Part shown: one piece after another, positions 1 through 12,252 of the stretch
Numbering within the stretch: position 1 is the first letter of the stretch
How the letters are laid out: each line of letters begins with the position of its first letter
Origin: Diplosphaera chodatii
Taxonomy: Eukaryota > Chlorophyta > Trebouxiophyceae > Prasiolales > Stichococcaceae
Assembly: GCA_032358165.1 (NCBI GenBank)
Contig: JAALGY010000038.1
Span: 2,572,167-2,636,166, forward strand
Reading direction: 5' to 3'
Length of the DNA: 64,000 nucleotides
Program-made: the position numbers and the translations under genes
The notes under the pieces: generated by a model
What the model saw: only the letters and a program-made list of their open reading frames with translations
What the model was told of the DNA's origin: nothing
Database searches by the model: none

Positions 1-3000
1 GCCCCACCGCCGCCCGCAGCGCGCCCACCTCCGCATCGTACCTCACCTGTGACACAGACATATGCAACAGATGGTTCGTGTTCGAGTCGCATGTGCGCAC
101 CATGGGATGCTGCTGCCCTGCCTCTGCCTGTCAGCACCTGACGATGCTGCTGGCCGGCACCGCAGCACCAGCTGTCCGCAGTGCTGGTGTCTGCGTTGAA
201 ATGGTCCGCTACATGATGTGGCTGTGCACATCATCGACACTGCTACTGCAGCAGATGTCCAAGACAGTGGCGACCTGGATCTGTCATCCGTTTTTGAAAA
301 CTTGCCACAGCCTTGCGAGCACCTGCTACAGTAGCAGCCATGGCTATTTTGGAATGTGCCGCCTTGACGCATATTTGATACCGACCCACCGGCAGCGGCG
401 CCGCTTCCCCCGGCTTGACGGGCGCCTGTCCCTGCAGCTGCTGCGCCACCAGCAGCCGGTGCGCGGTGGCGGCGATGCCCGCGATCACGCCGGCGAAGCG
501 CACCCGCACAGACTCCTCAGGGTCGTTTGGCACCAGCGACAGGCCAGGCAGCACGTACCTGCACATGCAAGTTTGCGCATGACTCACTGCGCTGTACGCT
601 ATGAGCGTGCTGCAGCGCAGAGCCAGCGCTATACAGCTGCGTGTGCCGCATGGGTACGCTATCATTGAGCACACGTGCCTGGCTCTCGAGAAAGCAGGGT
701 GCTTGTCATGTTGAGGCAGCTCTTGTACCAGTGCAACGACAACCACTGCGGAGCACTGAGCTGCACCGTACTGGCTGTCATTGCATCGCCCGAGGTGCCT
801 CACAAAGCGGATTTGGCAAACAGCATACCTCAGGAGTGCCTCAGGAGCCACACACGATCCTAGCCGGCTGGCAGAAGACAAGGCTTGCTGTTGCCGTCAA
901 AACAAAGGACGGCGGGGCGCACTCGTGGATGAGCTTGGCGTCGCCCGGCGGCAGGCGCTGCACATTCTCCAGCGCCGCCGCCAGGCAGCCCACCGCCTCG
1001 GCGCGGACGGCGGCCTGGGGCTCTGACACCGCCGCCTGGCGCAACACTCAAGCGGTCTCGTCCACAGGTTGGGACCCAGCAGGCGGTGGAGACTAAAGTA
1101 CTCGCGCACCGCACCTCCTGTGGCCTGTGAATGTTACAGCAGCCAGGCCCAGACCGGGCCCCGCACAGCGGGCCGTTCCAAAACAGAGGCAGGAACAAGG
1201 CCATGATGCGGGTGCCCCACCACAAGGTAGGGGATGACACGGCGCAGCCGGGTGTCGTCATTGCAGTACGCTGCTGCCGCGCACAGCAGCCTGACCGCTT
1301 GGACCTGCGTAGGCATGGACACGGTCAGGAGACCCCGGTGAGTGGTGCCAAGCACCTTCATGCTAAGGAGCTGCGCCCTTCCTGGTGAGGAGCAGTCCGT
1401 TCTGGAACAGCCAGCCGTGCTCCCTCTACCAAGTGGATGCTCAGGGGCATCCAGAGCCACATGGTAGAGGCGCACAGGTTTGACTGGTCCACTGTACATC
1501 AGATACCGCACAGGTGACCAAAGCAGCGTTCCAGGCATGTTCAAGGGTACTGCATCAAGCCAATGGAACACCTTACTGACTATCGCGATTGTCTAGTGCT
1601 GAGAAGCGGCCTGGCTGAGACATCCAAAGCATGAGCACACCTGGTGCCGAACGTCTGCTGCATCGCCAATGTGATCTGTTGCACCAACATGCAGTGCATT
1701 ATCAAAAAGCGGAGGGTCCTCACCTTGGACTCCTGCAGCACGGCGCCCCGCAGCAGGGGGCACAGCGCCGCGGCGATGAGCTCCATGCCGGGTGCCGCCG
1801 GTGCTGGTGCTGCTGCCACAGGCGCTTGCGTCTGGGCTTGCTGTGGTGACTGCCCGCCGAGCGCGGGTGGCGCTGCAGATCTGCAGCCCGGAAGCCCGCC
1901 GCTCAACAGCTTCCGCCAGGCACACTCACGCAGAGCGCGGGTGCTGGTTGCGCAGCTTGCCAGTTTGAAACCACGAGCAGCAGACAACCATCACAAGCAC
2001 AATTGCCCAGCGATCTATCGTACGCACTGCAGGGCGTCCGTGGGGCGCTCGGGGCTGGCGCCCGGGGTGCCCGCCCGGATGTACCCCTCGTCCAGCGCCA
2101 CGCCGCCGCCGGAGCCGCCGCCGAAAAATGCGCCCTCCTCGCTGCCGGCTGCCAGCCAGACACGACAGCACCCCAGTCATGGCGTGCTCCGGCAGGCGCA
2201 GTGGTTCCAGGTGACAGCCATGCGGGAGCGCGCCCTGCAACAGCAGCTGATGGGGAACGGTTTGGGTACAGCACCTCCGCTGAGCTGGCTCATCAGGTCC
2301 CGCGTGTCGCTGAGCAGCTTGCCGACGTCGGCGGCCAGGTCGCCGTCGAAGGGCCGCGGCGTCTCAGCGGCACCTGCGCATGGTGCAACAGAGACTCGAA
2401 GGTCTGCCTGACACCAGGGCCGTCCACTTGCCACAAGAGTGTGGCTGCCTCTGGGGGGCTGCCACTTGAGTGAAATACGACCTGCACTGAGTCATACCAA
2501 TGCTGGGCGCCGTACCTGCTGCCACTGCTGCAGGGGTCGGGCTGCCACCCTCCGGCATGTCATCCATTGGTGCATCCGCACCGTTAATTGGCGGCAGGGA
2601 TGGCGGGCCGCATGTGCCATTGCGCAGCTCAGCCTGGGGCTGGGTGTCTGCCAAACCCTGCGGTTGAGATGAGTGACCCGATTGAACGCTGCACTATGCT
2701 GCCTCCTGGCAGTCGTGAACGAGCTGCTGCCACATGAGACGGAAGATGAAGGTTTCTAGACGCATCGAATAGGCGGATGCATCCCCCTCAGTCACACATG
2801 CATCTCACCGTTGCCAGGCGGTGGAAGTCGGCCTCGATGGCCGCCACCCGGGCGTCTGGCTCCAGGGTGGCCAGGCCGCCCAGGAAGGGGTGCAGCAGGG
2901 CGCCAAAGTACGGCGGGAACAGCTGCGGGCCGTAGTGCTGCAGGTACTCCTCTGCAGACAGCCGCCGCCCTGCAGCATGGGCGTAAAGCGTACTTGGGTA

Positions 3001-5657
3001 GCAGACAATGCAGAATGTGGTATTGAGCAGTATTGAGTAGCCCTTTGTGGTCAGCCACTGCCTTCTGCAGCAATTGGGACAGCATTGGCGAGGCCATGTG
3101 TGTCCTTCACGCCGCTGATTGACAGATTACGAAGGCGCACAAATGCGCACCTGGCTCCAGCTGGATCATGTGGAGGATCAGGCGGCGCAGCGCCGGCGGC
3201 AGCCCCGCCAGCTGGGGCCCTGGGTCGTGCTCCCGCCGCCGGTACGCCAGCAGCTGCAGTACACACACGGCAGGTTCGAGCAATAGTTTGTGAGCCGAGC
3301 GCAGTCCTTAGGATATGAATCTGCAAACGCCATTGTGGCAGTGGTGCTCAAACCAGGAACAACTGTCATCACCCCAAAAACCAACTTGGGTGTCATGCGG
3401 CAAGGGCGATAGTGGCAGTGGGCGCTCACTTCAGGAAACGACTGTCATCACCCCAAAAACAAATTGAATACCAGACTGATCCACAGTGACGTGTTCAGTA
3501 TGGATGGGTGCGCTGAACCGCGCCTGGCTCAGGTCGAACAGCGCGGCGCCGTCCGTGAATAGCTCGGCGAGCACGCAGCCCAGGCTGAAGACGTCCATCG
3601 CGGGGGTGAGAGCGGTGGGGCCCTCGGCGGCGGCCGCGGAGGACGCCTCGTAAAAGCGCTCCGGGGCCAGATAGCAGCGCCGCCGGCCGCCCGTGTCGAA
3701 GAAGAACGAGAAGTCCGCCTGCACGGTGCACACTAACCTTTTCGTGTCTACAACATGCTTCTAAAGGTGGACACACTTGGACATAGTTTACACGAGTTTC
3801 GTTCTCAGGCTGCTGGCTGAGTGTTGCGAGTACACCTGACCTTGGGTGTGGGGCTGCCAGGACACCTGAGTTTGTAGCCAGCTGACAGTAAGGTGCGCTG
3901 CCTAAGCCTTGGGCAGGTGCAAGGATTACTGGCATGTCACCAAGCCAGCAGGGCAGGCGAGAACACCCAAATCCTGAAGTCCGAATGGGCGACTTCATGA
4001 CATGGGTGTCTGCACCGAAGCTGCTGGCTGGACACACATGACCGGCAGCGATCCAAGCCTTTAGCATATGACACTGGTGAGCACATGGATGGGTGGACTG
4101 CTACGACTGGTGCTGTAGCCATCACAAAAGGCAGCCAAAGGCACTCGCCGGGTTGTCGGCGGGCAGCTGCACAGGCTTGTAGGAAGCGAAGTCCGCCAGG
4201 TACGCCCAGTGCCAGGAGGTGACCAGCACGTTCTCGGCCTTCAGATCGCCGTGGCAGACGCCCGCGCCGTGCGCCGCCGCCAGGCCCTCCAGCAGCTGGT
4301 ACGCGATCCACAGCTGCGGGTTTGGTAACATCAGCCTTACACCTACGGCATTCTGCACCCCAGCAGGACCCGCATGAAAGCGGCCCAATGAAACCAGCAC
4401 TACCAGCAGCTGCAACACGTACAACATGCTGCAGCGTGCGATGAGCAATGTGTTTCAGAGCATGGCTTGCTGTGCCACAGACCTACTGTCATTGGTTCTG
4501 ATCAAGAAGCTCCAAGCAGGTTTTTGAATGTTGGAGAACATGACCGTTTTCAACACCGTGTCACATTAAGTGTGCACAGTGTTGCCTGAACACATTTAGG
4601 CTGGCAGCAGATGTTTGTCAGCACATTGCCATCAGTACCCGTCGAGCTGGTGCATGTAGGCGCATCATGCAGCGGACTGCACAAATCCACACCAACTGGC
4701 AGAGCGTCGCTTCGCAATGCGCCGAGAGTAACAAGTGTCACTGCAGGGTGCTGCTTAGCCGCACCTTCTCCAGCTGCGACAGGAAAGGGCGTGTGCCGAG
4801 GCGGTGGCTCAGGCTCGCATACACATGCTGCCGGATGAGGTAGCAGGCGCGCTCCGTCTCCACCCACTCCTGGGGATGAAGACAGCCCAGGCATTGACGC
4901 GCCTGTTGCTGTTGATACGGTTGAAGAGCTGCCATTCACAATCATGACATGCCTGAGCTATCCACATGCCGCCTCCAATCGGGGTGCACCTGGAATGGCC
5001 ACACATGACCAGCTGGGATCCCACGCAGCTTCCACCTGCATAGTGAACGGGCATTGGTTTGGGTCCCTGGTCAATGAAACGGGCATCTACATTTCAGATG
5101 GTCATGGCATTTGCAGTGACATGGCTTTTGCTGTCGTTGGGTTACATCTATGTCGCACTTAATGTCCTTCAACTGCTGCGCATAGGGCCGCAAGTCCGGC
5201 ACCTCGCCTCGCTTATAGTACACCTGCAGAACGCCGGCGCCAGTGTTGTTTGAGGCGATCTGCCGCACGTGCACTACCGTACACCACGGCAGTTTCAAAT
5301 CCTCACGATGTCAGGTTGAGAAAAGGAGCACCTTGACAACCACAAGGCCGCCATCCTCGTGCACACACAATGCCGTCTTCAGGAAGCGCCCGCCGCCTGC
5401 ATATAGGCGTCAGGGGATGTGCGACTGGTTTAGCCAGCACGCAGACTGGCGAGAAGCAGACTGGCGAACCTTCCCGTTCGTGACAGGATGATGAGCAAGC
5501 TGTCGCCTGTTGTCTGCCGCTAGTGCATTACATCACGGGCCTATGCTTGAGTCCTGCGGACTGGCGACTCACCCAGCATGTCTTGCAAAGTGACATCGTT
5601 CAGCTCTGCCAGATGCTCCGGCTGCAGCTTCTGCGGCTGCGCCAGCTGGTTGCCCAT
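1..5657 (-). CDS. VPS15: VPS15 / PIK3R4, regulatory pseudokinase of the class III PI3-kinase complex (3' end off the window)
   Basis: VPS15 scaffolds VPS34 in the lipid-kinase complexes of autophagy and endosomal sorting. Seventeen exons follow in phase: 5573-5657, 5332-5396, 5159-5223, 4990-5035, 4765-4869, 4149-4313, 3524-3718, 3151-3253, 2809-2969, 2516-2657, 2275-2373, 2028-2148, 1724-1880, 1221-1304, 923-1035, 390-558 and 1-46 (partial), about 640 residues. The start MGNQLAQ is the usual N-myristoylation-type VPS15 start. Lys about 50 sits in VVVKVYYKRG. The catalytic loop reads [11 protein letters not shown] (H143-G-D145) and the DFG position reads DFASYKP (162-164), the family's non-canonical forms. 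[14 protein letters not shown] and [14 protein letters not shown] follow, then HEAT repeats ([11 protein letters not shown]). WD40 repeats would lie beyond position 1. The introns after 4149 and 3524 fit only GC donors (4148-4147, 3523-3522). Antisense ORFs here are shadows. Confidence 0.93.
3362..3460. repeat. Direct repeat in a VPS15 intron
   Basis: A 20-bp element beginning actgtcatcacc occurs at 3362-3381 and again at 3441-3460, with similar flanks, inside the intron between the exons at 3524-3718 and 3151-3253. The spacing is 79 bp. It is a local tandem duplication with no coding effect. Confidence 0.7.
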
Positions 5658-6508
5658 GGCTGCCCGGGTTTGGCGCCGAGTCACAGGTGTGGGTCAGCAG
5701 CCCACGCTGCCGGCTGCAACACCAATGCTGCTGACGGCTGCTGCTCGAGACAACGGGAAGGGTCGCATCAAGAGAATGCATGCAGCATCGGTGCTGTCCT
5801 CTGTGAGTCACTCAGTTCCTGACATGGCAGGGCGCTGCATGCTGCCCCATGCCGCAGCAGGGCCTCGAACCCGGGTCTGCCGGATGGCAGCTGGGTGGAG
5901 GCTACCTGATAGCAGCAGTTAGACTGCCGGATGGTGTCAATTGCCTTGGAATCACATTTGACAGGACAATTAATAGGCTGCGACAGGGATGTGAACTTCC
6001 GACAGCAGTTGTTTGCAAGGGCCGCAGATCGAGCAAATTCAAGCTGCTTCAGTGGTTTCTGCTGCCTCGAACTGCCCAATGCGAGCCAGTGCATTGCCAC
6101 GAGCACTTGCAGCCTGTGCATGGTGCAAACTGCAGTGTCCAAGACGCTGTGCTGCTACAGGGCGGGGCAACCTTCAGCAACACAACCTTGTGATCAGCAG
6201 CGGCAGGCGGCATTCTTTTGCATGCAGACCTTGTTGAAGTTGCGGCTCGAAAAACATCTCAGCTTCCATCGCCCAAAGCACGCACGAAAGCACTGTACAG
6301 GCGTGCTCATACAGGCCGTTGCTCCTGCAGCATTCTCTGGTTGCGCTGCTAGGATCTGCAGCGAGGGGCTGGCAAGCTGGACTGCCTAAGTACCTCCTCA
6401 TGTAGCCGCGCAGCATCTCTATTCCGCAAGATCAGCCCCTTGCAGCGCATCCCACAGCACAGACACGCTGTGCCGCAAGCATTCCGCAGCTGTGCACAGC
6501 ACCACATC
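5658..6508. other. Divergent intergenic region VPS15 / PLPP6-like
   Basis: About 850 bases separate the VPS15 start (-) from the lipid phosphatase start (+), so they must hold both promoters. No convincing exon, RNA gene or repeat was seen. A T-arm-like stretch near 5855-5875 did not fold into a complete tRNA. Confidence 0.5.
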
Positions 6509-7816
6509 ATGGCTGTTGCGCAGCAGGACACCACGCAGACGCCTGGCGAACAGGTGTCGTCGCTGGCGGCGCTGGACAGGTCCCTGTCCACCGCGCTGTT
6601 CCGCAACCTCGGGGCGCAGATCCCGAGGCCGGCGCTCATGCTGTTTGAGCATGCCGGCAATGGCCTGTTCTGGATCCCAGGTGAGCCTTCAATCTCTGCA
6701 GATATGTCTCATCCCTTTCGATGCCGCGGGTCTGTGCTTGCATCATACTCAGACGCCACAGCAGCGCATCACCGCTGCCGCCGCTGCCCTGATCCGCCTA
6801 CTGGCACGACCTGCAGGCGCTCTGGCGGTGTGGCTGCTGCCGGGGCTGATGCCATATCAGCGCACGCTGGTGGCCAACCTGCTAGCGGGCTTTGTAGTGG
6901 ACATCATAGTGGTCGGCACAATCAAGGGGACTGTGCGCAGAGGGTGAGCAGTGGGTTTGCCCAATCCTAAGGACTACTTCAGCGCTTGATGCACCCAGCT
7001 GTTGAGAAAGTCAGCGGCGGCACCGATTATGTCCTGCGCACCCGCAGAGCAGAGTCCGGCAGTATGACTTTGACTTCATGCTTCCCAGGCGGCCCGTGTA
7101 CAATAAGGAGGATGACTTTGTGTTGGTGGTTTCGGTTGACAAGTATTCTTTCCCCAGCGGCCACGCTTCCAGGCGAGATCCTGACCAGTCAAATTCACTA
7201 CTTAGATGAATCGCGATTGCACAGCAATGTATACAGGGTCGGATCATCAGACACCGCCATGTTACTCTGCAGGGCGTCCTTCATTGCATTGTTTGCGGCG
7301 GTGTGCTGGCACGCCGCCTCCAGGCCGCTGGCGGCGGCCGTGCTGGCGTGGGGCGCCGCCACCGCCGTCAGCCGCGCGCTGCTGGGGCGGCACTTCCTGG
7401 GCGATGTGGCCGCGGGCTGCCTCGTGGGCGCCGCCACGACCGCGGTCATCACTCGGGTGAGTGCAGCACCAAGATGTAAAGGCATTGAACCGTACTATCA
7501 CTGTTGAGCTTGGGCCCGTTCACAGCCTCCAACCTTTACAATGAGCGGTAACGGTCTCATGTGAGCAGCGGCTAATGGGTGCCTAGCAGTGACGGTTCGT
7601 GGTATGTGGCAGGACATTCTTGACTGTCTTGTTGTTGATGGTACCGGCAGTGGCACCAAACGTCAGGTCTGATGTCTGATACTGCAGGGTTCGTGGGACA
7701 TCGGCACCCCGCTGCTGCCGGAGGCCCTGTCGCAGCAGTGGTACCATGCAGCAGCGGCCTGGCTGTCGGGCCTGCCGTTTGCGCCCCTGCAGCAGCTGTA
7801 CGGGCATCAGCTCTGA
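6509..7816 (+). CDS. PAP2-family lipid phosphatase, PLPP6 (polyisoprenoid diphosphate phosphatase)-like
   Basis: Integral-membrane phosphatase expected to hydrolyse lipid or isoprenoid (di)phosphates. Five exons in phase: 6509-6680, 6817-6943, 7089-7172, 7273-7456, 7688-7816, giving 231 residues, the usual size of this short subfamily. All three PAP2 signature blocks are present: K94-x6-R101-P102 (KGTVRRGRP), S123-G-H125 within SFPSGHASR, and S161-R-x4-GRH168-x3-D172. PVYNKEDDFVLVVSVDKYS between the first two is typical of PLPP6-type proteins. Hydrophobic segments lie at about 70-92 (ALAVWLLPGLM, LLAGFVVDIIVVG) and 129-190. Intron 3 appears to use a GC donor (7173-7174), because only that joins SGHASR to ASFIALF in frame. 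An upstream in-frame ATG at 6440 would add 23 residues. The exact substrate cannot be told from sequence. Confidence 0.88.
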
Positions 7817-8234
7817 CATCTGATTGCCAGTACACGTGGAAGTGAATGAGGGTATATCTGGTGATCGGTATCGGCGCCGAGCCTCTTGTCCTTTGCGGGG
7901 GGGAACTGCAATGCCGCTTGTCCCACCTGTTGATGCAAGTTTGAAGTGCGCATGGCAGACTACACGCCCCTCCATCATCAAGGACAGCATCCGGCTGCCG
8001 CATAGTTTTCAGTACAAGCTGGAAGCTTTGCATGCTGTACCGCAGCTGCCGCATCCGGCCATATGTCCCCTTGGTCTTGGCCTCCTGGGATCTACAGCAC
8101 TACCCTCATAGCAACTTGGGATGCGTAGTTCATAAGGGCGCTGGAGCGAGCTGCAGCACACTCGGGATCTATAGTCTAGCGCAACTTGGTCCTTGGATCT
8201 GCATGCAGCCGAAACCCAGTCTGCTCGATCAGCC
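7817..8234. other. Intergenic, same-strand
   Basis: About 420 bases between the lipid phosphatase stop and the CTD-phosphatase start. Presumed 3' UTR plus promoter. I see no feature in it. Confidence 0.4.
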
Positions 8235-11200
8235 ATGATGGCCGTGACGGAGCCGGAGCCCGCGTCACCGTCAGCGTCAGACAGCGACGGCCTTCTGGCG
8301 CTGCTTGAGGCGGAGCTGAACGAAGCAACCTCGCAGAGCGGCAGCGGAGGCGATGGCAACGGGTGCGCCATCCTGACGCGCCATGTAGATATCAGAGAGC
8401 TTGCCGCATCAAGGCACGGCCAGGCCCAGCAGCGTATTCAGAGCACGATTACATCATGGAACGGTGCATCGACGGTGCTGCAGTGAACGCCCCGGCAGCC
8501 AGCCCGTCACTCCAGCATCCAAGCGGCGCCGTATCGCCGGATCACCCCCCAGCGCAGATGCAGCGGCACAGCCTGCCTCGCGGGACCAGCAGCAAGCAGA
8601 CGGGATGCAGCATCAGATGCGATCAGGCGCATCTCAAGATGCAGCATCAGCAGACCCTGGACTGGGCGGCGGACGCACGTCAGGCGCACTGGAGAGTGGG
8701 GGAGCGCCCGGCAGCGGGGCTGCGGCTGCTGCGGCGGCTTCTGCAGGCAGCGGCGCGGCCTGCCCGCCGCACCCGGGCTTCATGCGCGGCATCTGCATCC
8801 GGTGCGGCACGGCGCAGCCCGAGGAGGCCGACCCGGCGGCGGAGCCGGGCGTTGCCCTGAGGTGACTTGCACGCACCGAACAGCAAATGGACAAGTGCTG
8901 GGAGCGCATTCAGAGCGACAAGGGTCAGTGAGTGCTTTCACGAAACGGCTTCCACGCAGAACTTGGCCAGCAGGTAGGTTGCCGCACCCACCGCCCTGCC
9001 GGCCCGCAGCTCCGCAGCTGTCAGTCCGGAGGGACGCTGGGTGCAGGTACATCAAGGCGGACTTCCGGATCAGCGGCGCGGAGGCGTCGCGGCTGCGGGC
9101 GGCGAACCTCAAGCGGCTGCTGGCCGCGCGCAAGCTGCTGCTGGTGCTGGACCTGGACCACACCCTGCTCAACTCCTGCAGGTGTGGCCGCTGCTCGTCG
9201 GCAGAGGAGGCGCAGATACACCGACAGGCAGCTTGGCTGCCACCACACAAATTGATTTTGACCAGAAACCCCGAGAATGGGAATTGGCGAGGAGATGTTT
9301 AGGCATTCAGGATGGGCTGGGTGTAGATTCCTCGATGTGGATGAGGCGACGGCGCCTCGACTCGCCTCGGCGATGGAGGCGCAGGACGCAGCTGACCCCA
9401 CCCTGTACCACCTCCCGCACATGCAGGTGAGCGCCGCTCCAACCGTCCTGCTCAATCTGCGGACCCACGCTCGTATTCCGTGACAACGGTACTGCAATCT
9501 ACGCGACAGCCTCAAGCATCTACAGGCACCGTCTGTATGGTTCCTCACACAGGAGACCATCTTGCAGACTGCGCTGACGTAGGCTGTTGCCCTGCTCCCC
9601 TGCAGATGTGGACCAAGCTGCGGCCCGGGCTGCGCGCCTTCCTGCAGCGCGCGGCGCAGAACTTCGAGCTGCACATCTGCACCATGGGCGACCGGGACTA
9701 CGCGCAGCAGATCGCGGCGCTGCTGGACCCCACCCGCCGCCTGTTCGCCGAGCGCATCATCAGCTCGGTGCGCCACAGTCAAACCTAAAATGCTGCAAGC
9801 CACGAACACAACACCATTCTGTCCCCGTTTTCCACGGCACAACAGCCGTGCTCTCGGCAGATGGCGCTGCAGCGGCGGGCTGAGCACCTGCAGCCGCAGT
9901 CAACCTCGCCTTTGCTGGTTGTGGCATCAGCCAGCGCCCGTATGCTACTCAATCTCTCATTCCCCCTGGTACAGGGCGACACCACCGAGCGGTCCATCAA
10001 GGACCTGGACGTGATGCTCGGGGCGGAGTCGGTGGCGCTGATACTTGACGACACGGCGGGCGTGTGGCCGCGCCACCGTGGCAACCTGCTGCAGCCGCCG
10101 CGCTACATCTACTTCCCCGCCGACCACAGCCGGTGGGTAGGCGCTGGGTTCGGACCCACGTTCCAGACCCTTCTTCGTGCACAACAAGCAACAGCATCAG
10201 CACACGTTTGTGTCACGCTGTCTGTGTGTACCTGCTACCGTTGCTGTGTAAGTGGCACACCCTGTATGCGGCCACTTGCAGGTTCGGGCTGCCGGGGGAG
10301 GCACTTCTGAGCAGGGGGGAGGACGAGGCGCCCGGCACGGGGCTCCTGCCGCAGCTGGAGGTGACCCCCGGCTCCATGCCTGAAGCTGGCTGTGCTTTGC
10401 TGCGGACCAGTCAGTTGCGCCTGCAGACTGTCTGTCTGGCTGGTTGTGTCGCAGATGTCGTGGTACCCTGGGCCACGGTCTCCGTCCAGACTGTAGGTCT
10501 TCTTTTCTATGTGTGAGTTTTGGCGGTGTCGATAAGGGCTGTGTCTCCCGACTCAGTTGTAGCCACGACCTGCTGCAGGTGCTGGAGGCGGTGCACGCGC
10601 TGTTCTTTGCCGTGGGCGACCCCGGGGCGCAGGACGCGCGGGAGCTGCTGCAGGGCATGCGGCGGCGGGTGCTGCAGGGCTGCACCCTGCTGTTCAGCGC
10701 GGTGTTCCCGCGGCTGGCGGTGCCTGAGCAGGACTTCCACTGGCAGCTCGCCGAAAAGGTGCGTGCCCAATGTGCAACTGGCCTGGGTGCTCCATCCAGC
10801 TCCAGCAGCGCTCGAGCGCTTTGGCATTGTGTTCATCAACCATACTGCTGTCCAGCAGCGTTGCAATAGCGTACAGCTGGCCGAGAGGCTGACACGCTGG
10901 GTGGTGATATTGTCCTCAGAGCTGCAAGCTCGAGACCCAACATGAACCGATGACTCGTACCCGAAAACATCTGGGTGTGTCCCTTGCAGCTGGGCGCCTC
11001 CTGCACAACCGCTACAGGGCCGGGCGTGACGCACGTGGTGGCTGCGCAGCCAAATACCGACAAGGCCCTGTGGGCGCGCTCGGCCGGCAAGCACATCGTC
11101 TCGCCCGCCTGGCTGGTGCAGTCGGGTGGGGCCGCTTACAAGCAACTGGCGCTGTTGCACATGAAGCACTGCAGGGGTGCCAAGATGACGTGCAGGCTTG

Positions 11201-11528
11201 CTTTCATGGGGGCTGACCTCCAGTTGTAAACAAAGTATAGGGGCTGTTACGATTTAGTGCAGTGCAGGGCACTTGGCAGGCTGCAGCCGCTGCCTTCCAT
11301 GCTGCAGCGGGGAAGCCGCAGGCCTCAAACCCTCCCCGGGCTGCTCACTCGCTGGATCGCGATGCAGGCCACATGTGGAAGCGGCAGCCGGAGGGCGACT
11401 TCCCTGCCAGCAGGCCGCAGGCGGTGGCACCACCGGCGGCGGCGGGGCAGCCGGGCGGCCCTGTGTCAGATGTGGACATGGCTCTGGCGGCGGCAGGCGG
11501 CGGCGCTGGAGCAGCAGATACCAGCTGA
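8235..11528 (+). CDS. RNA polymerase II CTD phosphatase, FCP1/CPL type, with BRCT domain
   Basis: Nuclear phosphatase that removes phosphate from the Pol II C-terminal repeat. Ten exons in one frame: 8235-8362, 8484-8861, 9047-9181, 9327-9426, 9606-9767, 9975-10132, 10282-10360, 10579-10758, 10990-11125, 11368-11528; 538 residues. The acidic, Ala/Gly-rich N-terminus includes a KRRR patch and the CPPHPGFMRGICIRCG element seen in CPL proteins. The catalytic motif D204-L-D206-H-T208 opens the FCPH domain. It continues with LHICTMGDRDYAQQI, then GDTTERSIKDLDVMLG and ILDDTAGVWP, the aspartates expected of the family. A BRCT domain occupies about 425-500 (THVVAAQPNTDKALWA, IVSPAWLV). The last exon adds a Gly/Ala-rich tail after HMWKRQPEGDF. 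It is short for FCP1 and near plant CPL4-type size. The exon 1/2 junction is the least certain. Confidence 0.9.
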
Positions 11529-12252
11529 GCCGAGCTTGCCGGTCAGCATCACTACAAGGTGTGCAGTCCGGCAGATCTGCATGTGCATGTGCTGCTGTGC
11601 ATCCCAATGCATGCAGGTGATGTGTGTCAGGGTTTAGTGGGTGTTTGACCCGCCCAATGAATCGTCACAGCGTCCGGCAGGGCCATGCTGCCACTGAGCG
11701 GGCCGCTCAGCAGACTGTTGTGCAAGCGCTATCAAGCTTTAGATTCGGCTTTGCCATAGCAGCGGTGGGCAGGCCCCTCCCGAGGCTGCGATCGACTACA
11801 GTGGGTGTTCCGATCAGCACTGTACGCATTTTGCACACATCTCGGGAGAGCTGCCCACGGTGGCCGCTGCTCATGTGTTTGTGCATCACAAAAAGCTTGA
11901 TGTTGCTGCAAGCTAGGGTCTTGCAACCGTGGTGTACCTGACCAAACTCATCTGCTGAGCCGCACGCATCTGCTGCGGCCCTTGCAGCGCTGCACAGCAA
12001 TCGACGCCGCAGAGCATTGTTAACACTGGCCGGGCCTCTTGAACCTATCTGCTAAGATCAGGTGCCCCGATTGCTGACCTGGTACGCGTGCTGGCCGATG
12101 ACAGGTTAGCCACTACTGCGGCGGTGCTGTTGCACTGCACAATGCGACCGCGGGTGCAGGCATCAGGCGACGGCCTGTATGCACCCACACTCGCGTCTGA
12201 CAGACACCAACATGTGTCATCCTATGTTCAATTGCACCATTGTCAGGCAGCC
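11529..12252. other. Intergenic upstream of the GT2-GH9 gene
   Basis: About 720 bases with no recognised exon. An open frame runs into the GT2-GH9 start from 12088, so an N-terminal extension or an extra 5' exon is possible, but nothing conserved is visible there. Confidence 0.4.

Noticed and set aside
1644..2411. 255-codon open frame on the + strand
   Set aside because: Antisense to VPS15 exons with clear family homology. It is Pro/Ala/Ser-rich shadow sequence.
5845..5905. tRNA-like T-arm (minus strand, gggttcgagg)
   Set aside because: The T stem has a mismatch, the anticodon loop would have only four bases, and no D arm or acceptor pairing could be built.
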